Assembly (NCBI GenBank): GCA_965208385.1
Contig: CBDBOO010000050.1
Span: forward strand, 62,001 to 126,000
Length of the DNA: 64,000 bases
Direction: 5' to 3'
Source: Endozoicomonas sp965208385
GTDB lineage: Bacteria > Pseudomonadota > Gammaproteobacteria > Pseudomonadales > Endozoicomonadaceae
Part shown: in pieces, positions 1-7,956 of the stretch
Numbering within the stretch: the stretch's first letter is position 1
How the letters are laid out: each line of letters begins with the position of its first letter
Notes under the pieces: model-generated
Seen by the model: the letters and a program-made list of their open reading frames with translations, nothing else
The model's database searches: none
What the model was told of the DNA's origin: nothing
Made by a program: the position numbers and the translations under genes

Positions 1-809
1 GTCTGCGCCACTTCATATCGTGGATGCAATGCCGACAGTTTGATGGAAATACTGGGACGGGGTGAATCACCTTTTACTGCAGGTTCTTTGACCACCGCTT
101 CAATAGCCGTCAGATAAGCCTGGTGGTATTTCTTAGCGTCTGCCCTGGTAAGAGCGGCTTCCCCGAGCATATCAAAGGAATAGGTAAAACCTTTCTGTCG
201 AAGCTTCTGGCCATTCTTCAGAGCCTCATTGATATTTCTACCCAGAACAAAATGCTTGCCCATGATTTTCATGGCCTGATTCACTGCCTGGCGAATAACC
301 GGCTCGCCCAGTTTATTCACCAGTCGACTGATAATACCTGCGGGGCTGCCGTCTTCTTTCGAATCAAGAGTGACTACTTTACCGGTGATCATCAGCCCCC
401 AGGTGGAGGTATTCACCAGTAATGAATCACTTTGACTCAGGTGTTTTTTCCAGTCTGCCACACTGAGTTTGTCGCGGATCAGGGCATCCGCGGTTTCCAC
501 ATCGGGAATACGCATCAGGGCTTCCGCAAGGCACATGAGTAAAATGCCTTCCCGGGTGTCCAGGCTGTATTGCAAAAGTAACGCATCAATCATATGAATT
601 GCGTCATCCCTGGCACGAACCTGTTTAATCAGGGTTGTTGCTTTTTCAGCAATAGCTGAATGTTCCTGCGGGTCATTCTCCAGCTGCTCCAGAAGCTGTT
701 GCAGCCATTCCTTTTCATCCACAGAATACAGGGGTGAAATTGTTTTCCAGAGTTCATCAGGACTTTTCCTGATAAAGGCGGGTGAGAATGCGTCAATGGC
801 CTTGAACAT
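1..809 (-). CDS. putA: Bifunctional proline dehydrogenase / P5C dehydrogenase PutA, N-terminal part
   Basis: Minus-strand frame open from the ATG at 809 to the window edge (269 residues seen). PutA oxidises proline to P5C (FAD domain) and then to glutamate (NAD aldehyde dehydrogenase domain). Visible here are the PutA motifs LLMCLAEALMRIPD (about residues 91-104), TWGLMITG, YSFDMLGEAALT (about 210-221) and SIKLSALHPRYE at the edge; the catalytic barrel and dehydrogenase lie outside the window. A GGAGA Shine-Dalgarno sits just before the ATG. The protein starts directly with the helical arm and has no ribbon-helix-helix DNA-binding domain, unlike E. coli PutA and like Pseudomonas PutA, so it should not repress its own gene. 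The AraC-type gene upstream is the likely regulator. Confidence 0.93.
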   Translation of the reverse strand, partial: MFKAIDAFSPAFIRKSPDELWKTISPLYSVDEKEWLQQLLEQLENDPQEHSAIAEKATTLIKQVRARDDAIHMIDALLLQYSLDTREGILLMCLAEALMRIPDVETADALIRDKLSVADWKKHLSQSDSLLVNTSTWGLMITGKVVTLDSKEDGSPAGIISRLVNKLGEPVIRQAVNQAMKIMGKHFVLGRNINEALKNGQKLRQKGFTYSFDMLGEAALTRADAKKYHQAYLTAIEAVVKEPAVKGDSPRPSISIKLSALHPRYEVAQ

Positions 810-1040
810 ACCCGTCTCCTTTTTATAATTTATAGTTAAAGAGTATTAATTAGAGCTTTCTTGTTCTGTATCGTTCTGTATTGTTAGTTTCATCGACACT
901 CTATCTCCGGCTTTAGATAAGGTCTTGTCAAAAACTCCAGTTTTTTATTCAAAAAACACAATTCAGTCAGGCGTTTGTAAAAATGAACCAGACATATTAG
1001 AGGAAGGCATGGATCTCTAATAAAGGACAAGGTAATGGAT
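810..1040. promoter_or_regulatory. putA upstream region with a 10-bp direct duplication
   Basis: Noncoding gap between the regulator stop and the putA start, where the putA promoter and regulator sites should lie. It contains a tandem 10-bp duplication (GTTCTGTATC then GTTCTGTATT, around 870-890) and a short A/T-flanked inverted repeat around 940-958 (AAAAACT / AGTTTTT, 2-nt spacer) that could help end the regulator transcript. No clean sigma-70 hexamer pair could be assigned by eye. Confidence 0.35.
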
Positions 1041-1784
1041 TTAGCCGACAGTTCTACGATAACTCATCGGGGTTATTCCCATTTTTTCCCGCATAACCCG
1101 GGAGAGGGAACTCTGACTGCCAAAACCGGTTCTCTGAGCAATATCCGACAGAGAGTCGGTTGTAGTCAATAATAAACGACAGGCCATGTCCAGTTTTCGA
1201 GCCAGGATATATTGATGAGGTGTCTGATTACTGTGCATTTTGAAGGAATCATAAAAGCGACTGTCACTCATCCCTGCCAGAGATGACAATTCCGACACAG
1301 GCAGAGGGTTCTCCAGATTTAAATCGATATATTCACAGATCTGATCCATGGCAAGGGACGTGTTTGCCAGGGGTTGCCAGTTCTTGGAAAAACGTAATTG
1401 CAAACTGCGAACAACACTGCCGCACAGTAATTCTGCCAACACTTTATCGTCTGGAAACTGCAGCAATTCATCACTGGCGCTGCCCAGCAAAGACATCAAC
1501 GGCTGATCAACCCTGAACCAGGATGGACTCTTGAACATGCTCCGGGCATCGGCAGGAATAAGGTCATGCTCAATATTCAGAATCAACAAACGATTGCCTT
1601 TTCGACCGGCAAAGGCATGCAGACTCTGCCCGGGAATCACACAGCCGATACCCGGGGCAATCCGGCCTACGCGCCCGGCAATATTAAACTCGGCCTGTCC
1701 CGCCACCGGCATAACCAGCTGATGATGATCATGGGTATGAGTTTCTTCGGCGTCAGCGAGTGTTAAAATTTCCAGATTACTCAT
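1041..1784 (-). CDS. AraC-family transcriptional regulator, possible PruR-like activator of putA
   Basis: 247 residues: an N-terminal cupin-like sensing half (HxHDHHQLVMPVAGQ near residue 18, then a glycine-rich beta region) and a C-terminal double helix-turn-helix (about 148-245) with SELSSLAGMSDSRFYDSFK and the family signature LSDIAQRTGFGSQSSLSRVMREK. It lies upstream of and codirectional with putA, with a gap of about 230 bases that should carry the putA promoter. In Pseudomonas the AraC-type PruR next to putA activates proline catabolism; the same role here is inferred from position and from the missing DNA-binding domain in PutA. The ATG at 1784 has only a weak Shine-Dalgarno. Confidence 0.85.
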   Translation of the reverse strand: MSNLEILTLADAEETHTHDHHQLVMPVAGQAEFNIAGRVGRIAPGIGCVIPGQSLHAFAGRKGNRLLILNIEHDLIPADARSMFKSPSWFRVDQPLMSLLGSASDELLQFPDDKVLAELLCGSVVRSLQLRFSKNWQPLANTSLAMDQICEYIDLNLENPLPVSELSSLAGMSDSRFYDSFKMHSNQTPHQYILARKLDMACRLLLTTTDSLSDIAQRTGFGSQSSLSRVMREKMGITPMSYRRTVG

Positions 1785-1897
1785 GGCGACCGATTATAAC
1801 GCCAGAGTACAGGTTCAATCCAGAACACCAGTTTCAGTGAACATTACCGGTTTCCTTTTCAAAGGTAATTGATGATCCCGGGATGATAAAACTTATA

Positions 1898-1946
1898 AAG
1901 AAAAAAGCTGTATTGAAGGGAGATTACTCACTCCTCAATACAGCTT
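1898..1946 (-). terminator. Rho-independent terminator of dcuC
   Basis: Perfect 12-bp inverted repeat, arms 1905-1916 (AAGCTGTATTGA) and 1935-1946 (TCAATACAGCTT), with a U run on the minus-strand transcript from the A tract at 1901-1906. It follows the minus-strand gene that ends at 1991 and lies between it and the AraC gene, so it separates the two units. Confidence 0.8.
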
Positions 1947-1990
1947 TCAAAACTACCTGCTGACTCATTTATGCCGTCAGTTGAACGACA

Positions 1991-3253
1991 TCAGAACAGC
2001 ATCAGCATCAGTACAATCAGAGCAGAGATCATGGCTGGCGCCGTACGCTTCGCCAGATCAAGTGTGTTAACGCCCGCTATGCCGGCACAAACAATGGCTG
2101 CACCAGCCAGAGGAGACATTGAACGACCAATTGCACCTGCTACAGAAGCTGCGGTACCCATATTGGCAATACTCATTCCAAACGTTTCAGCGAATGGTGT
2201 AACGGCTTCGTTAAAGGCAAAGGCAGCAGCATCACCGGAACCAGTGAAAATTGCCAGAATGAATGGTCCCAATGTAGAACCAAACATAGCGACGCTAGGT
2301 GTGTTGGTCAGCCAGGTCAGGAATACATCAACCAGACCGACCGCTTTCATACCACTAACGAAAACAGTGGCAGTGATGATAATACCCATTACATCGCCGT
2401 ATGCTTTCCCCATGCCATTGAAGAATTCTTCACTGACTCTGGCAGGTTTGGCCCGGGTAATCAGCATGGTCAGAACAATACCAATCAGCATGGCCTGTGG
2501 CACACCCATTTTTAGAGCAGGAACCGCACCGGTGGCACCCAGCACAAGAATGGTAACAGGCAGAATAGGCATCAGAGCATAGAGTGGATTGATACTATCT
2601 ATGGCTTTTTCACCGGCAACATGACCAGGAAGAGCGCCCTCATAACCTTTATGCTCTTTACGTACAAACGCCACAATCATCAATACAAAGGCACCGACAA
2701 TACCCGCAGTAATGGTTGCTGGAGCATGAATACTGATTACTTCCATAATCGGTAACCCACTCAATTCAGAAATGAAGGCATTATGAGCAGAACCCGGGCT
2801 CAGCATACTGCCCCAGGTTCCGGCCAGTACAGCAGCACCGGCCAGAGCAGGATGAATCCCTGCAGCCATCAACAGAGGAATCATCGTGGCTCCCACCGCT
2901 GCCGCAGCACCTGCAGCACTCGGTAGAGCGATGTTTATTGCAAAAGTTACCAGGGTCGTGCCCGGGATCAACAACATGCCACCTTTGGATAAAACACCTG
3001 TTAATGCTTTGACCAGATGCATATCACATCGGGTGTACTTCATTACAAACGCAAAACCCATTACTGAAAGAATGGCCTGAATTAAACCACCGGAGGTCAT
3101 TCGTGATGCAAATGCATCCAGAGCGCCCATTGGTTGTAATGCCACAATAGCCATTAATAAACCGGAACCAAATAATACAGCCCTTGTCTCATAGCGCTTT
3201 ATTAACAGGTATACGGTACCGCACAGGATAAGTAACCCCACGATTGGTAGCAT
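1991..3253 (-). CDS. DcuC-family carrier (C4-dicarboxylate or related carboxylate transporter)
   Basis: 420 residues, almost entirely hydrophobic, with 10-12 predicted membrane segments; an inner-membrane secondary carrier. Family features are the opening LLILCGTVYLLIKRYETRAVL, MGFAFVMKYTRCDMHLV, the glycine/alanine-rich LPSAAGAAAAVGATMIPLLM (about 110-130) and TWGSMLSPGSAHN. E. coli DcuC moves C4-dicarboxylates anaerobically; related members carry other acids, so the substrate is not fixed by sequence. It is the last gene of a minus-strand series after two M20 amidohydrolases; the products of those enzymes (amino acids, dicarboxylic acids) are plausible cargo. The leader between its ATG and the preceding gene holds the 14-bp tandem array. 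Confidence 0.82.
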   Translation of the reverse strand: MLPIVGLLILCGTVYLLIKRYETRAVLFGSGLLMAIVALQPMGALDAFASRMTSGGLIQAILSVMGFAFVMKYTRCDMHLVKALTGVLSKGGMLLIPGTTLVTFAINIALPSAAGAAAAVGATMIPLLMAAGIHPALAGAAVLAGTWGSMLSPGSAHNAFISELSGLPIMEVISIHAPATITAGIVGAFVLMIVAFVRKEHKGYEGALPGHVAGEKAIDSINPLYALMPILPVTILVLGATGAVPALKMGVPQAMLIGIVLTMLITRAKPARVSEEFFNGMGKAYGDVMGIIITATVFVSGMKAVGLVDVFLTWLTNTPSVAMFGSTLGPFILAIFTGSGDAAAFAFNEAVTPFAETFGMSIANMGTAASVAGAIGRSMSPLAGAAIVCAGIAGVNTLDLAKRTAPAMISALIVLMLMLF

Positions 3254-3381
3254 GAAAATGTACTCCTAAACCATTTTTTAATTTTGTGAAGAAGCCGAAT
3301 ATTTCCGACCTCTATTCAATTGAATTTTGTTGTGTATTTTTTGGATAAAACCAAAGACCACTTAATCAAGTGATACATTGA

Positions 3382-3570
3382 CTTTTATCCAAAACTTTTC
3401 ATCCAGGACTTGTCATCCAGGACTTGTCATCCAGGACTTGTCATCCAGGACTTGTCATCCAGGACTTGTCATCCAGGACTTGTCATCCAGGACTTGTCAT
3501 CCAGGACTTGTCATCCAAGACTTGTCATCCAAGACTTTTCATCCAAGACTTTTCATCCAGAAAAAATCAT
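3382..3570. repeat. 14-bp tandem repeat array, 13 units
   Basis: The core ATCC recurs at 3387, 3401, 3415 and so on to 3555, exactly every 14 bases: 13 registers. The consensus unit is TCATCCAGGACTTG; the central units are identical, while units at both ends carry changes (AGGAC to AAGAC or AAAAC), the usual pattern of an array growing from its middle. A 14th decayed register is visible at 3569. It starts about 10 bases beyond the stop of the M20 gene at 3581 and ends about 130 bases before the dcuC ATG. There are no spacers, so it is not a CRISPR. Confidence 0.95.
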
Positions 3571-3580
3571 CGAAAATCAT

Positions 3581-4888
3581 TCAGCCATTAATGCTAAGCA
3601 TGGCCCTTGCAAACACATCAATAGCGACATCCATTGCGGCTTCATCTATATCGAATTCACGATGATGATGTCCGCCTTTTGTGGGTGAGCAAAACATCAT
3701 GTAAGTCGCTTTACCTCCTCCCTGCTGCACTGCGTTCATCAGGATTGAAGCGTCTTCGGATGCCCGTAAATTTGCCAGCGGAATAATATTTTTAACCTCA
3801 GGGCTCCCTTCTATGGCGCTTTTGATCTGCTCTGAAAAATCAGAATCACAATGGCCCGCCATGGCTTCCCCAACCATTTCCAGCTGATAATCAACGCCTT
3901 GCATCATCGCTGCACCGGCTATGACGTTTTTAGCCTGTTCAAACATATAATTATTGATGTCGTCATTTTCGCCACGCAACTCCACCATCATTGTTGCTTT
4001 ATCTGCAATGATGTTTCGCCCTGCACCGGCATTCAAAGTCCCGACATTCACTCTTGAACCACCACCAGAATGACGACTAATGCCGTGTAAACCAAGCGCA
4101 CTGCTGGCCCCGGCCAAAAGCGCATTACTGCCATCCTGAGGATTATTGGCCGCATGAGATGACCGGCCACTGAACTGAACATCCAACTTTCTTGTGGCCA
4201 GCATTTCGCCGGTTTTAATCACTACGGTTCCTACGGGAAGAGCTTCAATACCAATATGTCCGCTAAGGAAATAATCCACATTATTCATCCAGCCCTTGTC
4301 AGCAACTGCGCGGGCACCGCGGCAACCTTCTTCTGCAGGTTGAAACAGCAGATGTATTTTCCCTGTCATTCGAGATTTATTCTGTGACAGAAATTCCGCA
4401 ACACCCAGGCCAATACTGATATGACAGTCATGACCACAGGCGTGCATTTTCCCATCAAAGCCGGAAGAAAAACCTTCCGCTGCCGGAAAATGTTTACTCT
4501 CATGGGCTTCTGACATAGGCAGCCCATCAATATCAAAACGATAAACGCTGTTTGATCCCTTCTTCCCTGTATCGAATATCGCCATCAAACCGGTATGCCC
4601 ATCGCTGACCCTATCGATAAAATCCTGATCTGCTCCAGCGTCTACCAGACGAGCATGAGCCTCGCTCAGCACATCCTCTGATGGCAGCCCAAGACGGCTT
4701 GTTGATTCCAGTAATTCACGACCAACAACAAAATTAAAATCAATATCCAGTTTCAACAGATACTGATAAATATTCCATGTTGTTAAATATTCTTCCCACC
4801 CTGTTTCCGGAATTTGATGGAATTCTCTTCGAATACGCTTTGCTCTATCAGAATACGATTCAATAAATTCGGAAACCTGGTCCAACAT
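3581..4888 (-). CDS. M20 family amidohydrolase, AbgA-like
   Basis: 435 residues, the usual length for the M20D amidohydrolase group that contains AbgA, the p-aminobenzoyl-glutamate hydrolase subunit. The di-metal site is visible as GKMHACGHDCHISIG (about 145-160), FQPAEEGCRGA (about 186-196), SGHIG and the C-terminal KGGHHHREFDIDE. An inserted dimerisation domain lies in the middle. The enzyme removes an acyl or aryl group from an amino acid; the acyl donor cannot be told. It is separated by 27 bases from the upstream M20 gene on the same strand and followed by dcuC, suggesting one operon for uptake and hydrolysis of N-substituted amino acids. AbgA normally works with AbgB, which is not seen here. 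Confidence 0.85.
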   Translation of the reverse strand: MLDQVSEFIESYSDRAKRIRREFHQIPETGWEEYLTTWNIYQYLLKLDIDFNFVVGRELLESTSRLGLPSEDVLSEAHARLVDAGADQDFIDRVSDGHTGLMAIFDTGKKGSNSVYRFDIDGLPMSEAHESKHFPAAEGFSSGFDGKMHACGHDCHISIGLGVAEFLSQNKSRMTGKIHLLFQPAEEGCRGARAVADKGWMNNVDYFLSGHIGIEALPVGTVVIKTGEMLATRKLDVQFSGRSSHAANNPQDGSNALLAGASSALGLHGISRHSGGGSRVNVGTLNAGAGRNIIADKATMMVELRGENDDINNYMFEQAKNVIAGAAMMQGVDYQLEMVGEAMAGHCDSDFSEQIKSAIEGSPEVKNIIPLANLRASEDASILMNAVQQGGGKATYMMFCSPTKGGHHHREFDIDEAAMDVAIDVFARAMLSING

Positions 4889-4915
4889 AACTAATCCCTA
4901 CTTTCAAAATAAAAT

Positions 4916-6136
4916 CTATTTAGCTAATTGTTCAAGTGCATGTGTTAATACGCGAGCGCAATTCCATATATCATTAAAATCTGTATATTCTTCCGGATTA
5001 TGACTGATACCATTTACCGAAGGTGCAAACAGCATGGCGGTTGGCACTTTTTTTGCCATATACATTGCATCATGACCGGCACCGCTTTGCATTATCCGGT
5101 GCGAGATACTCAATTCAGAACAGGATTCGGCCAGAACCGTTGCAATGTCATTATTTAATTGCGTTGGTTTTTCTTCTGACAGACAGGTCACTGAAATATC
5201 AACGTCTTTAATGGAAGAAATAAAATCTTTTAACTCAGTAGCAACACGTCTGATACTCTCTTCATTGATTCCGCGAATATCTACATTAATTATTACCTTG
5301 CCGGGAATCACATTCATGGCATTTGGGGATACTTCCATATGCCCAACAGTACCTACTGTTCCATATCGAGCTTCTTCTGACGCAACCTTGTTAACCAGAG
5401 TGATAATGCTGGCGGCAGAAACCAGTGCATCATGGCGCTGCCCCATGGGCGTTGCACCAGAATGATCAGCCTGACCATCAATTTCAATCAAAAAGCGAGT
5501 GGGTGCGGCAATGGCAGACACCACTCCTACACTGATACCTGATTCTTCAAGTACCCGACCCTGCTCGGTATGAATCTCAACAAACGCTTTATAGTCGGAT
5601 GATTTAATCTGAACATCACTCAATTGTTCAGCCTGTACTCCTTGTTTCATGAGTACATCAAAAACATTATTCCCTTCATGATCACGGTGCTTGCGCCATT
5701 TTTCCAAATCGGCGCAGCCGGTCATCAATTTGCTGCCCATACAGGAAAAACCAAACCGGCTGGACTCTTCTGCCCTAAAAGCAATCATTTCAACCGGATG
5801 TCGTAACGCCTTATTTTTTAGCTGACTTAGCGCATAGAGACCTGAGATAACACCGACTGCACCGTCATAAGCTCCACCATTCGGCACGGTATCCAGATGC
5901 GATCCTGTGGCAACAGCTGGCAAGGTATTATCCTTACCGGGAATTCGGGCAAAAAGATTTCCAAATGAATCTTCCCGGGTTTCTATTTCAAGTTCTGCTA
6001 ATTTATCTTTTATAAATTGATACGCTTTATTTTCTAAATCACTGAATGCAAGCCGCTGAAGTCCATATTCGTCCTTACCAACAACTGACAAATCATCGAA
6101 TATCAATTCCAGTTCACGAAGAGAATTAATCTGCAT
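4916..6136 (-). CDS. Zn-dependent M20 hydrolase of the allantoate amidohydrolase / N-carbamoyl-L-amino acid hydrolase group
   Basis: 406 residues. Metal-ligand motifs in order: TGSHLDTVPNGGAYDGAVGV (about 77-96), AFRAEESSRFGFSCMGSKLM (about 119-138), EIHTEQG (about 188-194) and the C-terminal QSGAGHDAMYMA (about 350-361). The family includes AllC, HyuC and beta-ureidopropionase, which cleave the ureido or carbamoyl group; the exact substrate is not decided by these motifs. No hydantoinase or allantoinase gene is nearby, which argues against a full purine or hydantoin pathway here. It heads the minus-strand group of this gene, the AbgA-like gene and dcuC. Confidence 0.85.
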   Translation of the reverse strand: MQINSLRELELIFDDLSVVGKDEYGLQRLAFSDLENKAYQFIKDKLAELEIETREDSFGNLFARIPGKDNTLPAVATGSHLDTVPNGGAYDGAVGVISGLYALSQLKNKALRHPVEMIAFRAEESSRFGFSCMGSKLMTGCADLEKWRKHRDHEGNNVFDVLMKQGVQAEQLSDVQIKSSDYKAFVEIHTEQGRVLEESGISVGVVSAIAAPTRFLIEIDGQADHSGATPMGQRHDALVSAASIITLVNKVASEEARYGTVGTVGHMEVSPNAMNVIPGKVIINVDIRGINEESIRRVATELKDFISSIKDVDISVTCLSEEKPTQLNNDIATVLAESCSELSISHRIMQSGAGHDAMYMAKKVPTAMLFAPSVNGISHNPEEYTDFNDIWNCARVLTHALEQLAK

Positions 6137-6521
6137 AAAAGAACCTCTCTTTCAATTACGCAGTTTAGTATCAGTGAATATATGCAATATTGATTTATAT
6201 CAAAATATGCATTCATAACAGAAACCAAAAAACAATCAATAAACTGTTTAAATTTCAAACAAAAGAATAATCATTTTCCCATCTTGATCAATTTTCCAAC
6301 AACAACCACTTCACAGATAATTAAACATTATTTCATTCTAAATCTTTTATTTTCTAATCTAAACATTTCTTATTAATACGCCTTGTTCATGAAAAAATAT
6401 TACGCTAATTCATTCACCCCATATATTGAATTTTATTTAATAATAAAATTCAATATTGCGCGACTCTTCCCGTCTGATTCCCAGATATTCAAACAGTACG
6501 ATTCTGACGTCAGAGTACTGA
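6137..6521. other. A/T-rich intergenic stretch without a gene
   Basis: No supportable ORF. It is markedly A/T-rich and lies between the PLP-enzyme stop and the start of the M20 gene, both minus strand, so it should contain the terminator of the first (see the palindrome at 6423-6456) and the promoter of the second. No promoter could be fixed by eye among the many A/T-rich hexamers. Confidence 0.5.
6423..6456. terminator. 15-bp A/T-rich perfect palindrome, possible terminator of the Cds1-like gene
   Basis: Arms 6423-6437 (ATATTGAATTTTATT) and 6442-6456 match perfectly around the 4-base spacer TAAT. It is about 65 bases beyond the stop at 6522 on the minus strand. It lacks a GC-rich stem, so it would be a weak terminator; a regulator-binding palindrome for the downstream M20 gene is an alternative. 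Confidence 0.45.
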
Positions 6522-7586
6522 TCAATCCAAAACGCCTGTCTCAGTAAACACAGCCAACTTCCGTCGCCATTGTTCAATACTGCCAATTTGGTTATTAACC
6601 CATTCTGGGTTGTAACAGGTATCCAGATATCTATCACCACTGTCGCATATCAAACTGACTACCGATCCCGTTTCTCCCCGAATCTGCATTTCTGAAGCAA
6701 TCTGCAGGGCACCATAGAGATTGGTTCCTGTACTGGGTCCAACTTTCCGGCCCAGAACGTTTTCCAGCCATAAGACAGTGGCAATGGAAGCCCCGTCGGG
6801 AATATGGCGCATCTCATCAATCACTCCAGGTATAAAAGACGGTTCAACCCTTGGCCGACCAATTCCTTCGATTCTGGAACCAGACTCTATGGTCAGGCTC
6901 TCATCCCCGGTTTGATAGTATTGGTAAAATACCGAATTATCCGGGTCCACCACACAGAGCCTGGTATTCAGCTTCTGATAGCGAATATAACGGCCTATGG
7001 TTGCTGAAGTTCCCCCGGTACCAGGACTCATCACCACATAGTCAGGCACTGGATACCGTTCACAACGCATCTGTTCAAAAATAGCGTTGGCAATATTGTT
7101 ATTACCACGCCAGTCAGTGGCACGCTCAGCATAAGTAAACTGATCCATGTAATGACCATTTAACTCTCTCGCCAACCGTTTGGATTCCGCATAAATTTCA
7201 CTGGAAGTGTTCACCAGGTGGCACTTTCCTCCATAGAATTCGATCTGTTTTATCTTTCGGCTGGCGGTACATCGGGGTATCACGGCAATAAAGGGCAGCC
7301 CCAGCAAACGGGCAAAATAAGCTTCAGAGATGGCGGTACTTCCTGAAGAAGCTTCAATAATTGTGGTATCCCTGTTAACCCAACCGTTGCAGAGTCCGTA
7401 AAGAAACAGGGATCGGGCCAGGCGATGTTTCAGACTTCCTGTTGGGTGGGTACTTTCATCTTTCAGATAAAGATCAACACCTTCAATCATCGGAAGATCC
7501 ATCCGGATCAGATGAGTATCTGTGCTGCGCTGGAAATCAGCCTCAATAATACCGATGGCATTGTTTATCCATTGATGACATTTCAT
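6522..7586 (-). CDS. PLP-dependent cysteine synthase-fold enzyme, Cds1-like (cysteine desulfhydrase group)
   Basis: 354 residues from the ATG at 7586, preferred over the codon 36 bases upstream because GGGGAA lies a few bases before it. Fold-type II PLP motifs: PTGSLKHRLA with the Schiff-base lysine (about residue 52), the substrate loop EASSGSTAIS, and the phosphate-binding SPGTGGTSATIG (about 190-201). The stretch HRLARSLFLYGLCNGW is typical of the Cds1 group, shown in Mycobacterium to release sulfide, pyruvate and ammonia from cysteine; ordinary CysK/CysM differ there. No cysE or sulfate genes are nearby. Its neighbours degrade amino-acid derivatives, consistent with a catabolic role, but cysteine or cystathionine synthesis is not excluded. 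Confidence 0.78.
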   Translation of the reverse strand: MKCHQWINNAIGIIEADFQRSTDTHLIRMDLPMIEGVDLYLKDESTHPTGSLKHRLARSLFLYGLCNGWVNRDTTIIEASSGSTAISEAYFARLLGLPFIAVIPRCTASRKIKQIEFYGGKCHLVNTSSEIYAESKRLARELNGHYMDQFTYAERATDWRGNNNIANAIFEQMRCERYPVPDYVVMSPGTGGTSATIGRYIRYQKLNTRLCVVDPDNSVFYQYYQTGDESLTIESGSRIEGIGRPRVEPSFIPGVIDEMRHIPDGASIATVLWLENVLGRKVGPSTGTNLYGALQIASEMQIRGETGSVVSLICDSGDRYLDTCYNPEWVNNQIGSIEQWRRKLAVFTETGVLD

Positions 7587-7835
7587 ACAGTTCCCCGAAT
7601 CATTAAACTGAAAACAGAACATTCGTTTTATTTTTAGTTATTTTATTAAGCTCACCGGGGAAAAGTATTTCAAACACTCTACAAATAAGGACAAAAAGAG
7701 AAAATATTTTCTACCTAATTAAAATAAAGAGATTATTTTTACTAAAGCACAATAAAACCATTACCTCAGTGACCTATCAAAGTACATACTGGGAATGAAG
7801 TACCAGAAGTGGCCATAACTATCCATAACTATAAG

Positions 7836-7874
7836 GAAGGCTATTAACGAGGGCTATTAACGAGGGCTATAAAA
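7836..7874. repeat. 13-bp tandem repeat, three units
   Basis: Units at 7836-7848, 7849-7861 and 7862-7874 share GAGGGCTATTAAC with one change in the first unit and several in the last. They lie about 80 bases upstream of the cca start. Confidence 0.8.
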
Positions 7875-7920
7875 GCATCGTTCGACAAACGACTGGTCAC
7901 ATTCCCTGTTATTTCCTTTA

Positions 7921-7942
7921 CCATACAATGACCATTGTATGG
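7921..7942. promoter_or_regulatory. 22-bp perfect palindrome just before the cca start
   Basis: Arms CCATACAATG (7921-7930) and CATTGTATGG (7933-7942) are perfect reverse complements around AC. The right arm ends 14 bases before the cca ATG at 7957 and covers where the ribosome-binding site would lie; no good Shine-Dalgarno is otherwise visible. It could be an operator or an mRNA hairpin that affects translation. There is no following T run, so a terminator is unlikely. Confidence 0.6.
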
Positions 7943-7956
7943 ATCGCGAATATTCT

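Larger units (their letters stand above)
7587..7956. other. Divergent intergenic region with short tandem duplications
   Basis: Separates the minus-strand PLP-enzyme gene from plus-strand cca, so it should carry both promoters. It contains a duplicated 10-mer (CCATAACTAT at 7813-7822 and 7823-7832), three 13-bp units from 7836 to 7874 (GAAGG/GAGGG then CTATTAAC, the third decayed) and the palindrome at 7921-7942. No gene is seen. Confidence 0.6.

Noticed and set aside
3382..3570. CRISPR-like array
   Set aside because: Units are contiguous, 14 bp long and without unique spacers, and no cas genes are near.
3378..3688. Two plus-strand frames through the 14-bp array encoding a repeating 14-residue peptide
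   Set aside because: They exist because three 14-bp units make 42 bases with no stop in those frames; they overlap the end of a real minus-strand gene and have no credible start signals.
6437..6640. 67-codon minus-strand ORF overlapping the end of the Cds1-like gene
   Set aside because: It is a shadow frame running into the A/T-rich palindrome and has no ribosome-binding site or family likeness.
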